Shown here: positions 56,073 through 64,000 of the stretch, piece by piece
Numbering within the stretch: the first letter of the stretch is position 1
Layout of the letters: each line of letters begins with the position of its first letter
Assembly (NCBI RefSeq): GCF_030412785.1
Contig: NZ_CP125295.1
Span: 5,828,001 to 5,892,000 of the forward strand
DNA: 64,000 nucleotides
From: Paraburkholderia sabiae
Lineage (GTDB): Bacteria; Pseudomonadota; Gammaproteobacteria; Burkholderiales; Burkholderiaceae
Direction of reading: 5' to 3'
Notes under the pieces: generated by a model
What the model saw: the letters and a program-made list of their open reading frames with translations, nothing else
The model's database searches: none
Told to the model about the DNA's origin: nothing
Position numbers and translations under genes: made by a program

Positions 56073-58370
56073 ATGACTGATGGCGACAGTGGTCTCGGTA
56101 AGACATGCGCATATCGCGTACGGTTACATCTTTCGCGTAATGCTTCGCTCAACTTGCGAGCTGCGATGCTCGCGCCATGCGTCGCGCTTTGCATCCTGAT
56201 AGCGAGCGGCTGTGACAACGCCTCGGCCGATAACGAACAGACCGCGAAGCAGATCGATAGCTGGACGAAATGTGCAGACGAACGCGGCACGTGCAGCTTC
56301 AGCGGTACGCGCGACGTGCGTTACGGCAGCGAGTCGCACAACACGGTCAAATCGCTGACGAACGGCACGCCCTGCGACAACGGCATCTTCGGCGATCCCG
56401 CGCCGGGTGAATTGAAGCAGTGCTGGATTGCCGGCGCGAGCGGCAGCACCCCTTCGGCTTCTGCCAAGGTCACGACTACGACGGCCGCCAAGGCCACGAG
56501 CACGTCTTCCGACGACGACTGGCCGACCAAAGCGCCGCCACGTGCGAACGATTCACAAGGACTCCGTTGTAACAAATCGGTAGAGACGGCAGCAGCGAAC
56601 CAGCAAGGCGATCCCATCGAAGCCGACACGCCAGGCAGCGACGGCACGCGCCTCTTTCCGCGCGACCGTTCGTTCCAGATTGTCATCACGACGCACACGA
56701 CGCGCGACGACAAGCTCGCCTGGAAGATCCGCGATGCGTGGGGCACCGTGCAGGCAAGCGGCACGTATGGCGTCACGCAAGGCGCGCGTCAGGTGAAGCT
56801 GACTTGCGAGTCCTCGTTAGCGGGCTACTTCGCGTTGTCGGCGTCGCTCGAAGAAGCGCATGCGCAGTTGCCCACGCGCGGCACGCGTCCGCAAGGCATC
56901 GCGACGTTCGGCGTGCTGCCCGATGTATCCGCGAGCGTGCCGCCCGTGCATTTCGCGCATGCGGACCTGCATCGCTTCGGCGGCCAGGGCGGCGCGTTCG
57001 TCGCACCGGGCGAGCATTGCTGCGACGGCGACGGCTATCGGCCGCTCTATACGCAACTCGGTCTGACGTGGGTCAACGACAACCGCAACTGGTACAAGGA
57101 AGAACCCGATCGCGCGGACACCTTCAATCCCGCCTCGCAGCAGCTCGCTTCGTGGTTCCGCAAAGGCGACCTGCTGCGGCTCATTCAACTCGACGGCATT
57201 CCTGGCTGGGCCAGTCCCACGGGCAAGCAGACGCACAGCTATCTGCCGAAATCGACGAGCGCGCTGCGCGAATACATGCAGCGTGTCGGCACTGAATCGA
57301 GTCGCGTACGCAGCGCGATCTTTCCGACGCAGCAGAGCAACTACTACCAGGTCACGTGGGAACCGGATGCCGCAGGCGGTCTGCCCTGGCGCGATACCGA
57401 CGCGAATTTCGTCGAGCTGTACAAGGCCGTGCACGAGGGCATTCATGCGACCGATCCGAATGCTGTCGTGATGGGACCGACTTATGGCTCGGTGGTCGGC
57501 AATGTCGAATGGCTCAAGCGCCTCGCGCCGCTCGGACTGCCGAAGTACGTCGACGGGATTGCGATCCATGGCTACTACGATCCGGGCGGCAACAGTCCGT
57601 CGCATCCGCCCGAACGTCTGATGAACGCGAGCGATCCGCAACAGGCGCAATACGCGCTGCCGACCGCGATGCGCGCACTGCGCCGTGTGATGGCCGAACA
57701 GTACAAGCCCGGCGCCAAGCTGTTCGCGACGGAAACGGGCATCAGCTATGACGTCGGCGAGCAATACGGTCCGCACTATCCGCCCAACGATGTGCTGTAC
57801 GCGCAAGGCGCCGTCGTCGCGCGCACGCATCTGATTCTGCTCGGCGAAGGCGCGGACATGACCTACATCTTCTATTCGAACGATTCGCCCGCCGCGACGC
57901 CGGGCTATGGCGTGTTCTTCGATCTCGATCATCCGAAGGGCGCGTACGGTCCGAATACGGTGAGCCCGAAGCCCGCTGCATCGGCGATCGTCGCGATGAC
58001 GCGGCTGATCGACGGCACGGCGACGCTCGGCCCCGTCAAGCGCACGCCCGCAGGCGTCTACGCGTATGCGTTCCAGCGCCTGAACAACGGCAAGGTGATC
58101 ACCGCCGCCTGGACGCACGACAACGCCAGATGGAACAAGTCGACCCGCTTCGATCCGACAGCCGGCGTGACATGGCGTCTGCAGGTGGATGCGCCGGGCA
58201 CGTCGGGCAAGGTGACGGTGTTCGACATGATGGGCAATCCATCGAGCGTGCCCTACGAAGACGGCCACGTGACGCTCGCGCTGACGGAGACGCCCGTCTA
58301 TGTGGTGTCGTCGAATGTGGCCGTGATGAAGGCCAACGTGACGACACCTGCGGGCTATGTCGCGCCATGA
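56073..58370 (+). CDS. putative lipoprotein glycoside hydrolase (clan A-like)
   Basis: A 765-residue protein. A hydrophobic stretch ending IASGC (Cys at about residue 47) suggests a lipoprotein signal, though the leader is long. Residues about 62-112 form a Cys-rich module (WTKCADERGTCSFSGTRDVRYG, later GDPAPGELKQCW) seen in various carbohydrate-active proteins. The catalytic barrel (about 290-690) has a probable acid/base Glu430 in VTWEPDA and nucleophile Glu554 in FATETGIS, 124 residues apart as in clan GH-A. A C-terminal beta domain follows. It may cut the locus polysaccharide; the family number is not certain. GGGAGAAAGA precedes ATG 56073. Confidence 0.7.
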   Translation: MTDGDSGLGKTCAYRVRLHLSRNASLNLRAAMLAPCVALCILIASGCDNASADNEQTAKQIDSWTKCADERGTCSFSGTRDVRYGSESHNTVKSLTNGTPCDNGIFGDPAPGELKQCWIAGASGSTPSASAKVTTTTAAKATSTSSDDDWPTKAPPRANDSQGLRCNKSVETAAANQQGDPIEADTPGSDGTRLFPRDRSFQIVITTHTTRDDKLAWKIRDAWGTVQASGTYGVTQGARQVKLTCESSLAGYFALSASLEEAHAQLPTRGTRPQGIATFGVLPDVSASVPPVHFAHADLHRFGGQGGAFVAPGEHCCDGDGYRPLYTQLGLTWVNDNRNWYKEEPDRADTFNPASQQLASWFRKGDLLRLIQLDGIPGWASPTGKQTHSYLPKSTSALREYMQRVGTESSRVRSAIFPTQQSNYYQVTWEPDAAGGLPWRDTDANFVELYKAVHEGIHATDPNAVVMGPTYGSVVGNVEWLKRLAPLGLPKYVDGIAIHGYYDPGGNSPSHPPERLMNASDPQQAQYALPTAMRALRRVMAEQYKPGAKLFATETGISYDVGEQYGPHYPPNDVLYAQGAVVARTHLILLGEGADMTYIFYSNDSPAATPGYGVFFDLDHPKGAYGPNTVSPKPAASAIVAMTRLIDGTATLGPVKRTPAGVYAYAFQRLNNGKVITAAWTHDNARWNKSTRFDPTAGVTWRLQVDAPGTSGKVTVFDMMGNPSSVPYEDGHVTLALTETPVYVVSSNVAVMKANVTTPAGYVAP

Positions 58371-58549
58371 CGAAGCCGTGTTGAAGCGGTGCACGCGGCT
58401 CTCACGAATTGGCCATACGAGACGGGATTTAGGCGTCAGACGACAGAACCGCCATTTATTGCTACGACTAGACTCTCTGCAATGCCGCAAGCCTCGCGAC
58501 ATGCGCAGATAGCGCGAGCACGCGAGGCCACGACGACGGAGCAGTCGGG

Positions 58550-58690
58550 ATGACCGGTTTGGGCTGGATCATGGTGATTTTGGTCGCAATACTGGCCTCC
58601 GCGCTGTTCCTTTGCGTGGGGATCGCCGTCGTCATCGCTTTCCTGTTCGGCACCTCGTCGCGTCTGTTCACCCACGATCGCGATCAATAG
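58550..58690 (+). CDS. small hydrophobic protein of 46 residues
   Basis: The frame ATG 58550 to TAG 58690 encodes 46 residues. One transmembrane helix spans about residues 7-34 (IMVILVAILASALFLCVGIA and continuing) and the C-terminal tail is charged (SSRLFTHDRDQ). A GGAG lies about ten bases upstream of the start. No family is recognised. It stands alone in a 440-base gap between the hydrolase and the NUDIX gene. Small membrane proteins of this kind are often real, but the frame is short enough for chance. Confidence 0.35.
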   Translation: MTGLGWIMVILVAILASALFLCVGIAVVIAFLFGTSSRLFTHDRDQ

Positions 58691-58812
58691 ACGGGGCATG
58701 CCGGTTGCGTATCCGATTCGCGTGCGCCCGGCTGCGTAGGGGCCTGTGAAGGGGCGCATGAAGCGGCACTGTGCTGCACCCATTAAACAAGACAACATGG
58801 CGAGACAGAAAC

Positions 58813-59286
58813 ATGGCCGCTACTTGCGCGGATTTTCTCGAAGCAGATGATTTTCTTCAGGTCGTGCGGATGACGCCGCTCGTGTCGATCGACCTGATCG
58901 TGTCCGACTACGCAGGCCGTGTGCTCGTCGGACACCGACGCAACCGGCCTGCGCTGGGAACGTGGTTCGTGCCGGGCGGACGTATTTGCAAGAACGAGCG
59001 GCTCGATGCCGCGTTCACGCGTATCGTCGATGCGGAACTCGGTATTGCGGGCATGGAGCGCTCGGCTGCGCGCTTTGGCGGTTTGTTCGAACACCTTTAC
59101 GACGACAACTTCGCCGGCGCGGACGCAATTTCGACGCACTACGTCGTGCTTGCCTATTTCCTGACGCTGGAGAATACGGCGTCCGTGGGCCGCTTCGACC
59201 AGCATAGTCGCTATATCTGGCTGCCACCCGAAGCGCTCCTCGCGCGTGACGACGTGCACGAGAATACGAAGGCATATTTCCGCTGA
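58813..59286 (+). CDS. GDP-mannose mannosyl hydrolase-like NUDIX protein
   Basis: A 157-residue cytoplasmic NUDIX hydrolase. The region LVGHRRNRPALGTWFVPGGRICKNERLDAAFTRIVDAELG has the altered NUDIX box characteristic of GDP-mannose mannosyl hydrolase (Gmm/WcaH), where one catalytic Glu of the usual box is absent. WFVPGGRI is diagnostic, and the length fits WcaH (160). It removes mannose from GDP-mannose or GDP-glucose and may tune the GDP-mannose pool for the nearby manC-gmd-fcl pathway. ATG 58813 has only a weak ribosome site; earlier in-frame starts add no conserved residues. Confidence 0.85.
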   Translation: MAATCADFLEADDFLQVVRMTPLVSIDLIVSDYAGRVLVGHRRNRPALGTWFVPGGRICKNERLDAAFTRIVDAELGIAGMERSAARFGGLFEHLYDDNFAGADAISTHYVVLAYFLTLENTASVGRFDQHSRYIWLPPEALLARDDVHENTKAYFR

Positions 59287-59315
59287 GCCTCCCTCCGCAC
59301 GCGGCAGCGTCAGAC

Positions 59316-59352
59316 AAAAAAAGCGCGGCGGCCTTCGCCGCCGCGCTTTTTC
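59316..59352. terminator. bidirectional terminator between NUDIX gene and galU
   Basis: AAAAAAGCGCGGCGGC and GCCGCCGCGCTTTTT form a perfect stem with a CTTC loop. Confidence 0.9.
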
Positions 59353-59367
59353 TAATCTACCGCGCGC

Positions 59368-60300
59368 TCAGACCCGGCTCAGCAGTTCGGCCAGTTCTTC
59401 CTTCGCGACTTCGCCATCAACGGCGTGGCCGCTTTGCATGCGCTCGCGCAGAAACGTATCGAACGCGTCCTTGACTTCAGGATGACGCAGCGCGAACTCG
59501 ACGGTCGCCTTCAGATAGCCGAGCTTGCTGCCGCAGTCGAAACGCCGGCCCTGATATTGATAAGCGAGCGCCTGTTCGCTGCCGAGCAGCGCCTGGATGG
59601 CATCCGTCAACTGGATCTCGCCGCCCGTGCCCGCCTGCTGACGGCGCAGACGGTCGAAGATCGCGGGCATCAGCACATAGCGGCCCACTACGCCGAGATT
59701 CGACGGCGCTTCTTCCGGCGCGGGCTTCTCGACGATGCCGGACATCTTGAAGAGCCGATCGTCCCAACGCTTGCCGTCGATCACGCCATACGAACGCGAT
59801 TCGTGCTTCGCGATCTCCTCGACGCCGACGATCGAGCAGTGATAGTGATTGAAGAGGCTCACCATCTGGGACAGCACGGGCGGTTCGCCGTCGAGCAGAT
59901 CGTCGGCGAGGATCACCGCGAACGGTTCGTCGCCGACCAGCTTTTCCGCGCACAGCACCGCGTGGCCGAGCCCGAGCGGCTCCGGCTGGCGAACGTAACA
60001 GCATTCGACGTGGCTCGGCTTGATGTTCTGCACCAGTTCGAGCAGCGCGAGCTTTCCGCGTGCGAGCAGTTCGCATTCGACTTCATACGACTTGTCGAAA
60101 TGGTCTTCGATCGCGCGCTTGCTGCGCCCCGTGACGAAGATCATCTCGGTGATGCCCGCGGCGATCGCCTCTTCGACCGCATATTGAATGAGCGGCTTGT
60201 CCACCACCGGCAGCATTTCCTTGGGGCTGGCCTTCGTCGCGGGAAGGAATCGGGTGCCGAGACCGGCCACGGGGAAGACCGCCTTGCGTATGCTGAGCAT
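59368..60300 (-). CDS. galU: UTP-glucose-1-phosphate uridylyltransferase
   Basis: A 310-residue nucleotidyltransferase making UDP-glucose. [45 protein letters not shown] is the N-terminal signature of GalU, and [25 protein letters not shown] and [15 protein letters not shown] continue the expected pattern. ATG 60300 is nine bases after AGGAGG; the upstream frame to 60378 is ignored. UDP-glucose would be the WcaJ substrate, so this gene may serve the polysaccharide locus, although GalU is also housekeeping. It is transcribed leftward and convergent with the NUDIX gene. Confidence 0.96.
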   Translation of the reverse strand: MLSIRKAVFPVAGLGTRFLPATKASPKEMLPVVDKPLIQYAVEEAIAAGITEMIFVTGRSKRAIEDHFDKSYEVECELLARGKLALLELVQNIKPSHVECCYVRQPEPLGLGHAVLCAEKLVGDEPFAVILADDLLDGEPPVLSQMVSLFNHYHCSIVGVEEIAKHESRSYGVIDGKRWDDRLFKMSGIVEKPAPEEAPSNLGVVGRYVLMPAIFDRLRRQQAGTGGEIQLTDAIQALLGSEQALAYQYQGRRFDCGSKLGYLKATVEFALRHPEVKDAFDTFLRERMQSGHAVDGEVAKEELAELLSRV

Positions 60301-60490
60301 GCTCGCGCCTCCTGGTTGAGTTGATTGATAAGCATCGATACGCCAGCGTATTCCGCGAATATCGAGCCGATCTGCCAACTTCTCGTTTTTTTCCGACTCA
60401 AACGATCAGCGCGCAAAAACGTAGGCCTATGATGGAGCCAAGGCACGCAGACCTTTATTCTTTCGCCGTCCTCGGCACTGGAGACAGACG

Positions 60491-61555
60491 ATGCGATATG
60501 AGCACGCGGTGAGTCGTTGGATGGATTCACCCACGTCGAGCGCAGTCGTCAATGTCGGGCACATGGTCAAACGTATCGGCATTCTCGTTTTTGAACGATT
60601 TCCGCTAAGCGACGTTTGTCTGCTCGCTGACGCATTCCGACTCGCCAACGAAGCACAGGCCGATCAATCCGGCGACGAGGGTTCGGGTGTCGAACCCTCC
60701 TATTCGATCGTCATGCTGTCCGAGATGGGCGGCAGCGTCGTGAGCAGCTGCGCGCTGCGCGTGTGGACGGAGAGCCTCAATGGACCGCTGCTGAACGGCT
60801 TCGACACGCTGTTCATCGTCGGCGGTCCGGGCGCGTCCCGCGCGAAAGCGAACGAGCGGCTGATCCGGCGGCTACGCGCGATCGCGCCGAAGATCCGCGT
60901 CGTCAAGGCGCTCGACGAAGGGCTCGGCGTCCTCGCCGCCGCCGATATCGCCTTCGAGCGGCGCGGCTGGCGCAGCATGCCGGGCGCAACCGACGCCATG
61001 GGCAAACCCGTCGCGCCCGTCGCCAACGAAACTCAATGGCAGATCGAGGCAGGCGCTTCGATCGACGTCGACGCGCCCGTGCGTTCGATTGCCGCCGCGC
61101 TCACCGTCATCAAACGCGATCACGGCACGCCGATCGCGCGGATCGTGTCGGAGCGCGCGCTCTCGGGCGCCTCGCGACGCCTCGACGCGATTCTCGACGA
61201 CGACGAAAAAAAGGGCATCAGCCGCAAGATCACGACGGCCGCGCACTGGATCCGCGAGAACTACACGCGGCATATCTCGGTGGCGGAAGCGGCCGAAGTC
61301 GCCAAGATGAGCGAACGCAACTTCCTGCGGCGCTTCAAGGCGCAAGTCGGGCTGACGCCGTCGGAATATCTGCTGCGCGCGCGGCTCGATGCGAGTTGCC
61401 TGCTGCTGGCGGAAACCGACATGTCGATCGACGGCATCGCGCGGCGTTGTGGTGTGCGCAGCGGCGACGGACTCGCGAAGATCTTCCGCAAGCGCCTGTC
61501 GATTTCGCCTACCGACTACCGCGCGGCGCATCGGCACAGCATCACGAAGAACTGA
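60491..61555 (+). CDS. GlxA-like regulator, paralog of the 54197-55201 gene
   Basis: A 354-residue regulator with a DJ-1/PfpI-like domain (about 25-215) and a C-terminal AraC helix-turn-helix (about 245-345; HISVAEAAEVAKMSERNFLRRFK and IARRCGVRSGDGLAKIFRKR). The DNA-binding half is strongly similar to that of the regulator at 54197-55201. The nucleophile elbow reads VVKALDEGLGVLAAA, again without Cys. It is divergent from galU over 190 bases. Several starts are possible within the first 25 codons. With its paralog it brackets the hydrolase-NUDIX-galU flank. Confidence 0.82.
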   Translation: MRYEHAVSRWMDSPTSSAVVNVGHMVKRIGILVFERFPLSDVCLLADAFRLANEAQADQSGDEGSGVEPSYSIVMLSEMGGSVVSSCALRVWTESLNGPLLNGFDTLFIVGGPGASRAKANERLIRRLRAIAPKIRVVKALDEGLGVLAAADIAFERRGWRSMPGATDAMGKPVAPVANETQWQIEAGASIDVDAPVRSIAAALTVIKRDHGTPIARIVSERALSGASRRLDAILDDDEKKGISRKITTAAHWIRENYTRHISVAEAAEVAKMSERNFLRRFKAQVGLTPSEYLLRARLDASCLLLAETDMSIDGIARRCGVRSGDGLAKIFRKRLSISPTDYRAAHRHSITKN

Positions 61556-61579
61556 TCGCGCGCAACTCGCCCTCGCCGC

Positions 61580-61604
61580 GCCGTCATGCGTCCTGCATGA
61601 CGGC
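61580..61604 (+). repeat. perfect hairpin after the second GlxA-like gene
   Basis: GCCGTCATGC, loop GTCCT and GCATGACGGC form a perfect 10-bp stem 25 bases after the stop codon. It is not followed by T residues, so it is a stem-loop of uncertain role rather than a clear terminator. Confidence 0.5.
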
Positions 61605-61696
61605 CGGCATGAGCTAATAACAAAAATAACGTTGGTGGCGGCAAATGAGCGCCAGTACGATTCGCTCTTTTGCGCGTCGTTGCGCGCACTCGCCGC

Positions 61697-63187
61697 ATGT
61701 CCACTCTTCTCGCGCCCGAAGCAGGCGTCGCGCAGGCAACGTCCCGCGCCGATAACAAGCCTGTCATCCGCTCCGCCGCCGACGTGTCGGCACTCGTCAA
61801 CCAGGGCGCCGCCGTCGGCGCCGACGCGCGGATCGTCGTCGCAATCGCACTTGGCGGCGTATTTCTCGATGCCTACGATCTCGGCGCGCTCGCGTTCGGT
61901 CTCAAGGACGTCGCGCGCGAATTTTCGCTGACGCCGGCAGGCACCGGCTTCGTCGCTTCCGCGATCACGTTCGGCGCGATCGTCGGCGCGTTTCTAGGCG
62001 GCTTTCTGACGGACCGCATCGGCCGATATCGCGTGTTCATGGCCGACATGTTCTTCTTCGTGATCGCCGCGCTCGCCTGTGCGTTCGCGCCGAACGCGTG
62101 GGTGCTCGGCGGCGCGCGCTTCGTGATGGGACTCGGCGTCGGCATCGACCTGCCCGTCGCGATGGCGTTTCTCGCCGAGTTCTCGCGTTTGCAAGGCAAG
62201 GGCAACAAGGCCGCGCGCGTCGCGATGTGGTGCCCCGTCTGGTACGCGGCCATCAGCGTGTCGTATCTGCTCGTGCTCGCGTTTTACTCCACGCTGCCGG
62301 AGAGCCACCAGCCTCTGCTATGGCGTCTGATTCTCGGCTTTGGCGCCGTGCCCGCCATCGTCATCATCGCGATCCGCAGCCGCTATATCAGCGAATCGCC
62401 TGTTTGGGCCGCGAATCAGGGTGATCTTAAAGGCGCTGCGCAGATTCTCAAGCGCTCGTATGGGATCGACGCCGACGTTGCGCCCGATGCCGCTGCCACC
62501 GCAAAGCGCAGCCATGTCCGCCAGGCATCGTGGAAGAACTACGGCACGCTGCTCAAAGGCGTCTATTTGAAGCGCACGGTGCTCACGACGGTCATCGCGA
62601 TCGCGTCGTCGTTTGCGTATAACGCGGTCGCGTTCGGCTTGCCCGTCATCATCTCGAGCTTCCTCGCGCAGTCGATGCTCACGACGATCCTCGCGTCGCT
62701 CGTGCTCAATCTCGCGTTTGCATTCGTCGGCGGGATCATCGCGGTGCGCACGGTGCCGAAGGTCGGCGCGTGGAAGCTGACCGTGCTCGGCTACGCGTGC
62801 CAACTCGTGGCGCTAGTCGGCCTCGCCGTCGTCGGCAAACCGGCGGGCGGCGCACAAGTGGCGATTGCGATCGCGATGCTCGCGCTGTTCCTGTTCGGCC
62901 AAGGCTTCGGTCCGGGCTCGCACAGCATGACGTTCGCGTCGCTGAGCTACCCGACCTCGCTGCGCGGCGTCGGCGTCGGCTTCAACCAGACGCTGATGCG
63001 CGCGAGTTCGACGGTCTCGCTGTTCCTCTTCCCTGTGCTCGCCGCCGCGCTGCATACGCGCGTGTTCTGGATCATCGCGGTCGCGCCGCTGTGCGGCCTC
63101 GTCGCGCTGCTGGCGATCCGCTGGGAGCCGTCGGGCTACGACGTCGATGCGGAAGACTTCGCCCCCGACGCGACTGTCAAACCGTAA
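61697..63187 (+). CDS. MFS metabolite:H+ symporter (sugar transporter-like)
   Basis: A 496-residue polytopic protein with 12 helices. A soluble N-terminal 45 residues precede FLDAYDLGALAFGLKDVAREF (helix 1, D-x-Y-D-L motif). FLTDRIGRYRVFMADMFFFV is the D-R-x-G-R loop 2-3 motif, and the PESP-like segment YISESPVW follows helix 6. These place it among sugar/metabolite:H+ symporters related to YaaU and MhbT-type carriers. ATG 61697 was chosen because the frame upstream (61670) lacks support. Substrate unknown. A clean terminator follows it. Confidence 0.85.
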   Translation: MSTLLAPEAGVAQATSRADNKPVIRSAADVSALVNQGAAVGADARIVVAIALGGVFLDAYDLGALAFGLKDVAREFSLTPAGTGFVASAITFGAIVGAFLGGFLTDRIGRYRVFMADMFFFVIAALACAFAPNAWVLGGARFVMGLGVGIDLPVAMAFLAEFSRLQGKGNKAARVAMWCPVWYAAISVSYLLVLAFYSTLPESHQPLLWRLILGFGAVPAIVIIAIRSRYISESPVWAANQGDLKGAAQILKRSYGIDADVAPDAAATAKRSHVRQASWKNYGTLLKGVYLKRTVLTTVIAIASSFAYNAVAFGLPVIISSFLAQSMLTTILASLVLNLAFAFVGGIIAVRTVPKVGAWKLTVLGYACQLVALVGLAVVGKPAGGAQVAIAIAMLALFLFGQGFGPGSHSMTFASLSYPTSLRGVGVGFNQTLMRASSTVSLFLFPVLAAALHTRVFWIIAVAPLCGLVALLAIRWEPSGYDVDAEDFAPDATVKP

Positions 63188-63213
63188 CGCGGCTTCGTCG
63201 ATGTCATGAAATC

Positions 63214-63247
63214 GAAAAGGGTCTCCGGGCAACCGGAGACCCTTTTT
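63214..63247 (+). terminator. terminator after the MFS transporter
   Basis: AAAAGGGTCTCCGG and CCGGAGACCCTTTTT form a perfect stem with a GCAA loop and a T tail. Confidence 0.9.
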
Positions 63248-63456
63248 AACATTCGGCCGCCACGCCAACGACGCAAGCGTCACAAACCATCGCGTCGTGT
63301 CGCACCCTTCCAACGCGTTATTCCGGAGTCCCTATATTTGCATTTATCGAGATGAAAAGGCGTGCAATGATCCCGCGGCTACTCGCCGGGTCGGCTTTCA
63401 CGCATCGATCTAACAGCGCGAGCGGCATCGTCAACGATCGCTTTCATCTCAACGTC

Positions 63457-63801
63457 ATGATCAATTTCCTGCTCGATCTGATTTCGAACCTGGCCATTCT
63501 GGCCGTGCTGCTCGCCGGATGTTGCATCGTCAACCGCATGAGGCCCGATGCCTGTGCGAACGGCTACCTGATGTTCGTCGTCTTCGCCGGGGTCGCGCTG
63601 CTGTTCGATGCGGTGTTGACCTTTCTCGTCTTCGCCGATTCGCAGGCGCGCTACGGCAAGTTCAGCACGACGGACGCGTTCGTGGCGCGTCTCGCCGCCT
63701 ATCTGACGGCATGCGGAATCGCCGTCGGCCTGTCGCGCATACGCAGCCGCAAAGCCGCCGAACGCACCGGAGCGCGTGCCGTCGTCGGCACGTCGGCCTG
63801 A
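63457..63801 (+). CDS. small membrane protein of unknown function
   Basis: A 114-residue protein with three predicted transmembrane segments (about 3-22, 32-52 and 73-90), ending in an Arg/Ala-rich tail (SRIRSRKAAERTGARA). I recognise no family. The frame is open from an ATG at 63352, which would add 35 polar residues, but MINFLLDLISNLAIL at 63457 is a natural membrane-protein start; neither has a good ribosome site. It is the last gene in the window, preceded by the MFS terminator and followed by about 200 bases with nothing supported. Confidence 0.5.
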   Translation: MINFLLDLISNLAILAVLLAGCCIVNRMRPDACANGYLMFVVFAGVALLFDAVLTFLVFADSQARYGKFSTTDAFVARLAAYLTACGIAVGLSRIRSRKAAERTGARAVVGTSA

Positions 63802-64000
63802 CGCATGGCGAACGCCGACCCTGATCGGGCGGGAATACGGCTTGCTCACGGCCGCGCCATCGCCTATAACTCTCGATGATTGCAGGCGGCGGCAACTGCG
63901 CCGCCGTTTCTCGCATCCCGGGCAACCCAGCCCGTTCAAGCCGTACGCCGTACCGGAAAACAACATCGTGCACCACACGCGATGGACGCGGCGTCCGCCC

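Noticed and set aside
1..64000. CRISPR arrays, insertion sequences, rRNA operons, toxin-antitoxin pairs
   Set aside because: Scanned for repeats, transposase motifs and rRNA signatures; none was supported.

Overview
This is a GC-rich chromosomal segment from a member of the Burkholderiaceae, most likely a Paraburkholderia or Burkholderia. The evidence is the gene families themselves: a homogentisate operon with an AAHS transporter, glyA-nrdR, a ybgC-tolQRAB-pal-cpoB operon, a short-chain minor-pilin operon, and a wcaJ/wza/wzc-type exopolysaccharide locus with manC, gmd and fcl. Species cannot be fixed from sequence reading alone. I see no insertion sequence, prophage, CRISPR array or rRNA operon.

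Layout. 1-5.8 kb: end of a LysR regulator, a D-lactate-dehydrogenase-like enzyme, an FiwA/Osa-like protein, an enoyl-CoA hydratase and two MFS exporters. 5.8-9.9 kb: leftward operon for an aromatic acid transporter, homogentisate dioxygenase (hmgA) and fumarylacetoacetase (fahA). 10-13.8 kb: a degenerate EAL protein, an IclR regulator divergent from glutaryl-CoA dehydrogenase, and a 1-Cys peroxiredoxin. 14.1-15.5 kb: three small membrane or stress proteins (DUF883, YqjE-like, and a third). 15.5-18.3 kb: leftward minor-pilin operon fimT-pilV-pilW-pilX-pilE, translationally coupled by ATGA overlaps, in which pilE carries a frameshift. 18.4-21.5 kb: glyA-nrdR and a YdfG-like dehydrogenase. 21.6-27.2 kb: the Tol-Pal envelope operon. 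27.3 kb: tRNA-Lys(TTT) with a consensus promoter.

27.9-54.1 kb is one large exopolysaccharide locus. Its right half is leftward: manC, wcaJ, wza, wzc, gmd, fcl, then two glycosyltransferases. Its left half is a mosaic of short units in both orientations: four glycosyltransferases, a Wzx flippase, a Wzy-like polymerase, two OafA-type acyltransferases, a WcaF-type acetyltransferase, a GMC flavin oxidoreductase and a small secreted Gly/Asn/Ala-rich protein. Together they predict a Wzx/Wzy-dependent, L-fucose-containing and acylated polysaccharide built on an undecaprenyl-PP-hexose. No UDP-glucose dehydrogenase and no low-molecular-weight phosphatase for Wzc are present in the window.

54.2-61.6 kb is an accessory flank. 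Two paralogous GlxA/AraC-type regulators, both without the usual nucleophile-elbow cysteine, bracket a putative lipoprotein glycoside hydrolase, a GDP-mannose-type NUDIX hydrolase and galU. These genes plausibly regulate, supply or trim the polysaccharide. The window closes with an MFS metabolite transporter and a small membrane protein. The most interesting points are the polysaccharide locus with its oxidoreductase, secreted protein and hydrolase, the paired degenerate regulators, the broken pilE and the degenerate EAL protein.
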